Source: Anaerolineae bacterium (GTDB lineage Bacteria; Chloroflexota; Anaerolineae; B4-G1; DUEL01). From it: a stretch of 17,054 nt of DNA. The position numbers and the translations under genes are program-made. The DNA is taken from positions 1-17,054 of the forward strand of contig JAOZPF010000002.1 of NCBI GenBank assembly GCA_029932895.1, given 5' to 3'. The notes under the pieces were generated by a model. The model was not told the DNA's origin and made no database searches. It was given only the letters and a program-made list of their open reading frames with translations. Shown piece after piece: positions 1 to 5,613 of the stretch (its first letter is position 1; each line of letters starts with the position of its first letter).

Positions 1-231
1 ACCGATGCCGCCCACCTTTGCCGCCAGGTGGATCACGATGTCGGGTTGGCTATCCGCCAACAGCCGGCGCACGGCCTCCAGATGCACCAGATCGTACTCC
101 CGGCTGCGCGGCACAAAGACCTCCTTGGCCTCCCTTTCTCTCAGCTTTTGGACGACGAACGAGCCGAGGAATCCGGCTCCGCCTGTGACGCAGACGCGCT
201 TGTTTTGCCAAAAAGCTGTTTGCTCGCTCAC
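1..231 (-). CDS. fcl: GDP-L-fucose synthase, N-terminal part (runs off the window)
   Basis: The first 77 residues of an extended-SDR nucleotide-sugar enzyme are visible; the rest lies beyond base 1. Residues 12-23 form the first Rossmann strand and the dinucleotide loop (VTGGAGFLG). Residues 66-77 read IVIHLAAKVGGIG, and the HLAAKVGGIG signature is typical of GDP-L-fucose synthase (GDP-4-keto-6-deoxymannose epimerase/reductase) rather than of generic epimerases. The family makes GDP-fucose for surface polysaccharide in the cytoplasm. The start is GTG at 229-231, preceded by a purine-rich AAGGGGG about six bases upstream; an in-frame ATG is not available because the overlapping ATG is followed at once by TGA. 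The neighbouring broken MarR-type regulator fits an exopolysaccharide locus. Other SDR sugar epimerases cannot be fully excluded from the N-terminus alone. Confidence 0.85.
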   Translation of the reverse strand, partial: MSEQTAFWQNKRVCVTGGAGFLGSFVVQKLREREAKEVFVPRSREYDLVHLEAVRRLLADSQPDIVIHLAAKVGGIG

Positions 232-293
232 ATTATACCCCCTTCAGACATTTGCATTCATAGGTGTTCCAATTTTACCGCACTCTTTTGGCG

Positions 294-407
294 TCACCGG
301 TCTGGCCCGACGGACGGTGTAAATGTCGAGTAGGTCGCGCGGCAGGTGGTTTCGGGGTTGCGCTCTAGCGCTTCCAAGAGGCGCAATTGGTGCTCTGTCT
401 CGGACAT
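294..407 (-). pseudogene. Remnant of an EPS-associated MarR-type winged-helix regulator
   Basis: An ATG at 405-407 opens a 37-residue reading frame ending at TGA 294-296. The first 21 residues (MSETEHQLRLLEALERNPET and one more) look like the first helices of the small MarR-like regulators found next to exopolysaccharide genes, in which this segment is followed by a recognition helix and wing. Here the similarity stops at about residue 21, and the remaining 16 residues look like random sequence, so the DNA-binding helix is lost. I infer an internal deletion or frame disruption. The remnant lies between a strong promoter and the GDP-fucose synthase gene, where an autoregulated EPS regulator would be expected. 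It could alternatively be a chance or leader ORF; the family match rests on recognition of a short segment only. Confidence 0.5.
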
Positions 408-418
408 AAAGCCCCATC

Positions 419-441
419 TAGAATTCGGCGGATGAATTCTA
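419..441. promoter_or_regulatory. Dyad overlapping a -10 box: candidate operator
   Basis: Two 8-base arms, TAGAATTC (419-426) and GAATTCTA (434-441), form a perfect inverted repeat with a 7-base spacer. The right arm contains the -10 hexamer of the minus-strand promoter at 436-463, so a bound protein would block transcription. Its position just upstream of the broken MarR-type regulator suggests an autoregulatory operator. The arms are themselves GAATTC palindromes, which weakens the case. Confidence 0.4.
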
Positions 442-463
442 TCACACCACGAGAGGCTGTCAA
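436..463 (-). promoter_or_regulatory. Sigma-70-type promoter for the regulator remnant and fcl
   Basis: On the minus strand, TTGACA (458-463, perfect -35) is separated by 16 bases from TAGAAT (436-441). The -35 box overlaps the stop codon of the upstream uridine kinase gene. Initiation would fall near 428-430, giving a leader of about 200 bases before the GDP-fucose synthase start that includes the regulator remnant. Confidence 0.65.
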
Positions 464-1104
464 GGAAGCGGCTCCGCCCTGTCCTGCGTCAGCAGCCCTC
501 GGATGCGCGCGGCGACCATCTCGATGGCGACCTCGTTAAAGCCCCCTTCGGGGATGATCACGTCGGCGTACCGCTTGCTTGGCTCCACAAACTCCAGATG
601 CATGGGCCGCACGGTCTTTTGGTACTGGGCGATCACTGATTCAAAGGTCCGCCCCCGCTCCTGCACGTCCCGCTGCAACCGCCGGATGAGACGGATGTCG
701 GCGTCGGTGTCCACATAGAGCTTGATGTCGAATAGCTCGCGCAGCTCGCGGTCGACAAAGACCAGGATGCCCTCCACCAGGATGATCGGCGCCGGGCCAA
801 CTCGCTCTCTCTTGGAGGTTCGAGTGTGGGTCGTAAAGTCATAGACGGGGATCTCGACCGGATGACCAGCCTTGAGCTGGCGCAGATGCTCGACCAAGAG
901 AGAGGTCTCTAGCGAGTCCGGGTGGTCAAAGTTCACCTGTCTCCGCAGGGATTCTGGCAGGTGGCTCAGATCCCGGTAGTAGGCATCGTGGGGAATGTAG
1001 GCGACGTGCTCGGCTCCGACGCGCTCCAGAATCTCGGTGGCGACGGTGGTCTTGCCCGAGCCAGTACCACCCGCCACGCCAAAGATGATCGGTCCTTTGT
1101 TCAA
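460..1104 (-). CDS. udk: Uridine kinase
   Basis: The 214-residue protein is the usual length for bacterial uridine/cytidine kinase, which phosphorylates uridine and cytidine with ATP or GTP in cytoplasmic pyrimidine salvage. The P-loop GGTGSGKT is at residues 12-19, the nucleoside-binding HDAYYRD follows near 39-45, then NFDHPDS, YDFTTHTR, a Walker-B-like IILVEGIL, and the arginine-rich lid RLIRRLQRDVQERGR; RYADVIIPEGG closes the fold. All hallmark motifs are intact. The start is TTG at 1102-1104, which overlaps the TGA of the upstream ResB-like gene in a TTGA junction and is preceded by a strong GGAGGAG about four bases away, so translational coupling is likely. It is probably the last gene of a tRNA-Thr / resB / udk transcript. 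Confidence 0.93.
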   Translation of the reverse strand: MNKGPIIFGVAGGTGSGKTTVATEILERVGAEHVAYIPHDAYYRDLSHLPESLRRQVNFDHPDSLETSLLVEHLRQLKAGHPVEIPVYDFTTHTRTSKRERVGPAPIILVEGILVFVDRELRELFDIKLYVDTDADIRLIRRLQRDVQERGRTFESVIAQYQKTVRPMHLEFVEPSKRYADVIIPEGGFNEVAIEMVAARIRGLLTQDRAEPLP

Positions 1105-2327
1105 GGTTCTCCTCCCTCGGGTGTGTGGCCCGGGCGATATATGATCAATCCCAGGGCCAGCGTCGCCAGCCAGGCCGCAGCCATCAGACCGGTGCGCTCG
1201 TCGGTCGGCCCGCCCAGCCTACCGCTGGCGACCAGGCCGGATAGAGCGAGCGCCGGTGCGGCAAGGGTCAGCAGGGCGAGAAGCACGCGCAGCAGGACCT
1301 CGGCTCGCCGCCAGCGGGCCGGCCGGGGCCTGGGCACGGCCAGAGTTGCCAGCAGGCTCACCGCCCCGAGCACCAGCCCGGCTCCCTGGAGCCACCGTCC
1401 TGGGTCGTGGACGATGTCCAGCACCAGGTAGGAGGAACGGCGCACTTGGAGTTGTGTCCCGTCAAGCACGAGTTGTTGCGTCTCGCCCTCCAGCATCGTC
1501 TCCGCTGCCAGTTCGCCCGTGGGGGCGTGAAAGACCTGCAAGCGTGCCTCCGTGCTGGCCGAGGAGGTGTTGGAGCCGGTCAGGAGGATGCGTCCCACCA
1601 GTCCGGCCTCCGGGACGGCGAAATAGGCCTCGGGCGATTCCGGCGATAGGTCGATGGTCAGCGTGGACCTGGCTGGTTCCTGGGTGGTCTGCTGGAGGCC
1701 GAGGGGGGTGCCTGCCGCGTCGGATGCTGTGATCTCGAACTCGGGACCGTCACCCGTGAGGTAGATGGTCACGCCAGGCTGGGCGGACCGTGTGCTGTTC
1801 TCTGTCAGGGCGACCTGGTCGTGACCGGGCACGCTGAGTGTCTCTCCGACGTGGCCAATGACCCCTTCCGCCCGCCATCCACACAGGGAACTGACCAGCA
1901 TCCCGACCAGGAGGAGGAGCAGACTGGTGTGGAAGATGATGGCGAGAATGGTTTCCTGCCGCTGACGGTTATCTGGGCTGGCCCGGCGCGGGCCATAGGC
2001 CTGCTTGAGGGTTGCTGCGTTCTCGATGGTTCGCGCCAGCAGGAGAAAGGCAGCGGCGGACAGGATGAGCCGAGGGAGAGGAGTGTGGGTCAGCGAGAAC
2101 AGCCCGGCGCGGTAGAGCGTGCTTGTGGCGGCGCCGAATCGGGCCTGAACCTGGGCCAGCCAGGGGTCGGATGCCAGGGGGCTGGAAGGAATCTGAGGGA
2201 TGAGGGTCAGGAGCAGTAGATAGAGGGACAGGGCCAGGGCGACTATTGCCAGGGCAACGTCGCTGGTGGCGATCTGCCAGGCGAACCGCCAGGGATCGCG
2301 CCGTGGGGAAGGCTGCGCCGTCATCAT
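1101..2327 (-). CDS. ResB-like cytochrome c biogenesis membrane protein
   Basis: This 408-residue membrane protein resembles ResB/Ccs1, the partner of ResC/CcsA in system II haem delivery to c-type cytochromes. The N-terminal helix (about 22-44) ends in TLIPQIP, like the LPQ segment that follows the first ResB helix. A second helix lies at about 86-102, and a third carries FHTSLLLLLVGML, the ResB-like histidine helix. A large extracytoplasmic beta-rich domain follows, then hydrophobic segments at the C-terminus that form up to three more helices. The start was placed at the ATG ATG pair at 2325-2327/2322-2324, because upstream starts in the same frame run into tRNA-Thr. The protein overlaps udk by four bases. 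No ResC/CcsA or cytochrome gene is visible, so the assignment rests on topology and short motifs. Confidence 0.7.
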   Translation of the reverse strand: MMTAQPSPRRDPWRFAWQIATSDVALAIVALALSLYLLLLTLIPQIPSSPLASDPWLAQVQARFGAATSTLYRAGLFSLTHTPLPRLILSAAAFLLLARTIENAATLKQAYGPRRASPDNRQRQETILAIIFHTSLLLLLVGMLVSSLCGWRAEGVIGHVGETLSVPGHDQVALTENSTRSAQPGVTIYLTGDGPEFEITASDAAGTPLGLQQTTQEPARSTLTIDLSPESPEAYFAVPEAGLVGRILLTGSNTSSASTEARLQVFHAPTGELAAETMLEGETQQLVLDGTQLQVRRSSYLVLDIVHDPGRWLQGAGLVLGAVSLLATLAVPRPRPARWRRAEVLLRVLLALLTLAAPALALSGLVASGRLGGPTDERTGLMAAAWLATLALGLIIYRPGHTPEGGEP

Positions 2328-2363
2328 ACCCAAGACCCCGCGAGTGTTGGGGGCCACAAGAAG

Positions 2364-2436
2364 AGCCACCCGTCGGAATCGAACCGACAACCGACCGCTT
2401 ACGAAGCGGTTGCTCTGCCGATTGAGCTAGGGTGGC
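2364..2436 (-). tRNA. tRNA-Thr (anticodon CGU)
   Basis: The full cloverleaf can be drawn. The acceptor arms GCCACCC and GGGTGGC pair perfectly, the D stem is GCTC/GAGC, and the anticodon stem ACCGC/GCGGT encloses loop TTCGTAA with anticodon CGT, reading ACG. The T arm is GTCGG/CCGAC with loop TTCGATT. The gene is 73 bases long and 3' CCA is not encoded. It is 36 bases upstream of the ResB-like gene and has its own promoter. Confidence 0.97.
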
Positions 2437-2447
2437 ATCGTTGGGCG

Positions 2448-2475
2448 ATTATACCACATCGGTCGGGGTTGACAA
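2448..2475 (-). promoter_or_regulatory. Promoter of tRNA-Thr
   Basis: On the minus strand, TTGTCA (2470-2475) is followed after 16 bases by a perfect TATAAT (2448-2453) that also has the extended TGG just before it. The tRNA 5' end lies 11 bases beyond the -10 box. Transcription probably continues into the ResB-like gene and udk. Confidence 0.75.
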
Positions 2476-2488
2476 ATCATGCGGCCCG

Positions 2489-3820
2489 TCAATCCTCTCC
2501 CTGCGGACGACTGCACAGCCGGTACCCACGACCGCGTATGGTGATGAGGTAGCGCGGGTTGGCTGGGTCCTGTTCCACCTTGGCCCGTACCCGGCTGACC
2601 AGTTTTTCGATCCGGGCGTCGTCCACTTCGTCGATATAGGACTCGCCCCACACCTCCTCGACCAGCCGGTACTTGTCGCACAGCTTGTCCTTGCGCCGGT
2701 AGAGAGCGGTCAGTAAGCGGTGTTCCAACTCGCTCAGAAGGGGGATCCGCTTGCCGTCTACGTACACGTCCCCCGCGTCCTCGTCGACCCACACTCCTTG
2801 GCGGGGCGCGTCGGTTGCTTCCTCGTGCCGGCGCACAAAAGCGGCAAAGGTTTCACCGAACAAGGCCCCGTCCTCGTTCACCAATCCCAGGTTGTGCAGG
2901 TGCCTTTGCTGTTCCTGTCCCAGCTTTTTGCCCTCTGCCAGAGCCAGCAGTTCCTGTTGTTCGATGTCGGTGAGCTGTTGCCATAGCTCCTCACACTCCC
3001 GGCGCACCACTTGGTCCCCTGCCAGAGCCTCGGCTACCAGCCGGGTGCCCATTTTCTCATAGGTCTGGGGGGCGGCCGTGCGGGCGTGAAGCAAAAGGCG
3101 CACGATGGCGTGCAGGAGCCCAGGGTGCCCACCGCTCGCGCGAACGATGAACGAGACCTCCGCTTCGGTCAGCGCGACATCTTCCTCCTTCGCCAGTGTC
3201 GTGACTGCGTGTTCCGCCGCCTCTTTTTCCAGCATTCTCAACTGGCAGATTCGCCCGGCAAAGAGCTCGCGGAACTCGGCAGTTTCGGCGTCGCTGCGCA
3301 GCTTTTCCAATGGGTGGGCGGTAGCGGTGACATAGACCATCTCTTCTCTGTAGCGGTCTCGCAGCGCCCGCAGGTTTAGGAACGTCCGTCCCTCTAGCGC
3401 TCTGAATGGCTCGTCGAACTCGTCTAGGACCAGCGCGACGCGCTGCCCCCCTTCGCACAGTTTTTCCATCGCATCGTTGAAACCAAGTGGGACTGACAGT
3501 GGGCTGGGAGGCTCGATGATCTGTTGGTATTCTTCCTCGAGCCGCGCCGCCAGCTCGGGAGCGTCCAGTTCGCGTAGTCGTGAGCGGATTGCCCGCAGGA
3601 TGGCTTCGTAGAAACCTTGCTCCGAGAGGTCCAACATACGATTGCAGTCGACGTAAAAGAGCAGCACCGCGCTCGCCTTTGCGCTGCTCCCCGGCGCGCA
3701 GAGGTCGCGCAAAAGGGCCGATTTGCCGGTGTTGCTAAGGCCGACGACAGCACAGCATTTGCTGTTGGCGATATACTTGTTCAGACAGGCTTGTTCCGTG
3801 GGTCGGTTCAGGTTGCCCAT
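2489..3820 (-). CDS. P-loop ATPase fused to an OmpR/PhoB-type winged-helix DNA-binding domain
   Basis: The 443-residue protein combines an N-terminal AAA/STAND-like ATPase with a C-terminal winged helix. The Walker A GLSNTGKS is at residues 27-34 and a Walker B VALVLDEFDEPF at 128-139, in the layout of ATPases that bind effectors and change oligomeric state. Residues about 346-443 match the PhoB/OmpR DNA-binding domain: VDGKRIPLLSELEHRLLTAL, then EEVWGE, then the C-terminal hairpin RYLITIRGRGYRL. No receiver domain or transmembrane helix is visible, so this is a one-component, probably nucleotide-gated transcription factor in the cytoplasm. It lies 103 bases downstream of the eight-gene membrane operon in the same orientation and upstream of tRNA-Thr. 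Target genes are unknown; control of that operon is a guess from position. The ribosome binding site before ATG 3818-3820 is weak. Confidence 0.85.
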   Translation of the reverse strand: MGNLNRPTEQACLNKYIANSKCCAVVGLSNTGKSALLRDLCAPGSSAKASAVLLFYVDCNRMLDLSEQGFYEAILRAIRSRLRELDAPELAARLEEEYQQIIEPPSPLSVPLGFNDAMEKLCEGGQRVALVLDEFDEPFRALEGRTFLNLRALRDRYREEMVYVTATAHPLEKLRSDAETAEFRELFAGRICQLRMLEKEAAEHAVTTLAKEEDVALTEAEVSFIVRASGGHPGLLHAIVRLLLHARTAAPQTYEKMGTRLVAEALAGDQVVRRECEELWQQLTDIEQQELLALAEGKKLGQEQQRHLHNLGLVNEDGALFGETFAAFVRRHEEATDAPRQGVWVDEDAGDVYVDGKRIPLLSELEHRLLTALYRRKDKLCDKYRLVEEVWGESYIDEVDDARIEKLVSRVRAKVEQDPANPRYLITIRGRGYRLCSRPQGED

Positions 3821-3875
3821 AGATGTTACTCTGCCCTTGATCTCGTGGGGGTGCGAGGTACGAGAAGCGCCAACG

Positions 3876-3891
3876 GCGGGCCAGGGCCCGC
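3876..3891 (-). terminator. Possible GC hairpin downstream of the LPXTG-like gene
   Basis: GCGGGC (3876-3881) and GCCCGC (3886-3891) form a 6-bp stem with a 4-base loop in the 103-base gap after the operon's last gene. No T-tract follows on the minus strand, so it may only pause transcription. Confidence 0.25.
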
Positions 3892-3923
3892 GCGTCGGCG
3901 CTCTTGTTTCGCGGCCACACCGC

Positions 3924-4484
3924 TCAATGGGCGGTGCGGAGACGGCGGGCGGTGATGAGGATCAGCAGCAGCCCGGCGGCCAGGATCACCGCTGTAAAGG
4001 TCCCTATGCCGGTGTTGGCCATCGCTCCTGTGTCGGCGGTGGGGGCGGGGGTTGCCTCTTGAGTTGGCTGGGCGGCGATGGTGGGAGTGGCCTGGGCGAT
4101 GGCTGCTGGTGTTCCCTGCTGCGCCGTCTCTCTGGCCGGCGCGGCTTGGGTGGGGCTGGGGCGAGGAGGTACCGCCGTTGGTCTGGGGGTGGAGGTGGCG
4201 GGGGGAGCCGTTGTTGGCACTGTGGTAGCTCCTTGTCTGGCCTCTGCTGTCGTGGTCAATTCGACCCCCATCGCCACGTTTATCGGCGTCTCGGACGGCA
4301 CGGCAGCGACCTGGGAGCCGATAATACCGCGCCCCACAATCAGCGCCCACGCGCAAAAAGCGATGATGCCAATCAGGAGCAAACCGCCCATCACGGCCAC
4401 GAGGATGATAAAGGTGCGGTTCTGTTGCTCCTCTCCTCCTTCTTCCTCTTCTGTCTCGTCCATTCCGAAATCCATGTCGTCCAT
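3924..4484 (-). CDS. Membrane/cell-wall-anchored protein with an LPXTG-like MANTG tail
   Basis: I do not recognise a named family in this 186-residue protein. It starts with an acidic 20-residue segment (MDDMDFGMDETEEEEGGEEQ), followed by a hydrophobic helix at about 25-48 and a Thr/Pro/Ala-rich linker at 75-150 typical of extracellular stalks. The end is arranged like a sorting signal: MANTG at 155-159, a hydrophobic stretch at about 162-180, then RRLRTAH. MANTG resembles the LAXTG motif known to be used by class E sortases; a sortase gene is encoded at 12797-13768. A strong AGGAGG lies eight bases before the ATG. It is the last gene of the eight-gene operon, 48 bases after the barrel protein. 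It may alternatively be a plain two-helix membrane protein with a disordered loop. Confidence 0.7.
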   Translation of the reverse strand: MDDMDFGMDETEEEEGGEEQQNRTFIILVAVMGGLLLIGIIAFCAWALIVGRGIIGSQVAAVPSETPINVAMGVELTTTAEARQGATTVPTTAPPATSTPRPTAVPPRPSPTQAAPARETAQQGTPAAIAQATPTIAAQPTQEATPAPTADTGAMANTGIGTFTAVILAAGLLLILITARRLRTAH

Positions 4485-4532
4485 ACTCGTCTCCTCCTGT
4501 CGATCGCTGGCGACCGGTGATGATGGTTGTTG

Positions 4533-5609
4533 CTAGGGGAGCATCTCCAGGTTGTTCACCGGGATCAGGACAGGCTCTCCCTCGTCGTCGGGTCGGATGC
4601 GCGCCACTGGGAGGCGCGCGCCAGTGGCGATGCGCATTGCCGCTGGAGGAAGCGCCACGACTGTGCCGGTCAGGCCGATGTGGGGCGCGCGGACGGCTCG
4701 CACCCGGTCCCCCACGGCCAACGCCTTCTCTTCCAATTTCAGAGCATCTGTGCCGGGCTCTGCCGGCAGGGGAATGATAATCTCGGGGCGTTGCCCCTCT
4801 CTTCCACCGCTGAGCCGCCCATCGAGAATGGCCTCGCGACCGTTGTGGGTGGAGAGCAGGTCAAAGGCTGGCGCCGACATGGGGAAAGCGCCGATGCCCT
4901 CGGTAGCCACCACCGGGAAGGGCAACTTGGTGACCTCTTCTATCAGTTCGGGGGCGATGCTGCCAACGATGATTCCCCGCGCCTGGAGTTCGATAGCCCG
5001 TTCCAGAGCTTGGCTGTCGAGGCTGGAGCCGCCCACGAGAATGACGCCACGGGAGGTCGTGTCAATGGCGCGCGCTTTCATACTCTTGTTCCGTGCCTTG
5101 ACGGTGAGGCGCATGACGCCGAACCCTTCCTTGCCGTTTCCCCACGCTCCCTGGATGATCGCGCCGGCTATCTGTATCGCTACGCCCCGGCCGGGGTAAA
5201 TCCTCGTCACCGTGCCGTAATACCCGGCGCGGACCTCGATTTCCTGGGACTGGCCTTCAATAAGGAGTTTCCCGTGTCCACTTCCAGTCACGCGCCCGTC
5301 GATGGGCGAGCGGCAGAGCTTGCGGCCCAGTCCAAAGAGACCCCTGCGGCGGGCCAGGACCTGTCCCTTTTTGACCTCCTGGTCGGTTTTCACCTGTAGG
5401 TATCGCTGGAACTTGCGGATAGGGACCCCCAGGCTATGGGCGACGTCGACGATGCGGAACTCGCCCCTGGCGTGGACGCGGCCAATGACCTGCACGGGGT
5501 CCACTCGTGCACCCTGCTGCACGAGTATCTCGCCGTGAGCGGGCATCATCCGCTCCCGGCGGAGCAGTTTCAACGGCGATACGACGGCCTGTGGTGGGTA
5601 GAAACGCAT
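4533..5609 (-). CDS. Conserved protein of unknown function with barrel-sandwich and KOW-like segments
   Basis: This 358-residue soluble-looking protein has no signal peptide or membrane helix. I do not recognise a characterised family. The N-terminal third contains repeated beta segments with the look of a biotinyl/lipoyl-type barrel sandwich (ILVQQGARVDPVQVIGRV near 26-43; VKKGQVLARR and SPIDGRVTGSGHGKLLIEG further on), although no biotinyl-lysine MKM motif is visible. The middle (about 180-235) is an alpha/beta segment including GVILVGGSSLD and RGIIVGSIAPELIEEV. The C-terminus has a KOW/SH3-like sequence, VGDRVRAVRAPHIGLTGTVV. The ATG at 5607-5609 is chosen because it lies four bases after the MutL-like gene's stop and has GGGGGA nine bases upstream; earlier in-frame starts overlap that gene. 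The tight coupling to MutL implies the two work together. Confidence 0.75.
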   Translation of the reverse strand: MRFYPPQAVVSPLKLLRRERMMPAHGEILVQQGARVDPVQVIGRVHARGEFRIVDVAHSLGVPIRKFQRYLQVKTDQEVKKGQVLARRRGLFGLGRKLCRSPIDGRVTGSGHGKLLIEGQSQEIEVRAGYYGTVTRIYPGRGVAIQIAGAIIQGAWGNGKEGFGVMRLTVKARNKSMKARAIDTTSRGVILVGGSSLDSQALERAIELQARGIIVGSIAPELIEEVTKLPFPVVATEGIGAFPMSAPAFDLLSTHNGREAILDGRLSGGREGQRPEIIIPLPAEPGTDALKLEEKALAVGDRVRAVRAPHIGLTGTVVALPPAAMRIATGARLPVARIRPDDEGEPVLIPVNNLEMLP

Positions 5610-5613
5610 ATGC

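Noticed and set aside
232..237. TATAAT immediately before the GTG start of GDP-fucose synthase
   Set aside because: A -10 there would start transcription inside the gene, and no -35 lies 16-18 bases upstream. The better promoter is at 436-463.
417..441. TCTAGA/GAATTC cluster resembling a cloning polylinker or chimeric join
   Set aside because: The uridine kinase end, promoter and downstream regulator remnant read coherently through it and no vector sequence flanks it. The GAATTC pair is better read as an operator-like dyad, though a join cannot be wholly excluded.
2328..2390. Extended N-terminus for the ResB-like protein starting within the tRNA-Thr gene
   Set aside because: The extra 21 residues are encoded by tRNA-Thr and its flank; the ATG ATG at 2327 is the plausible start.
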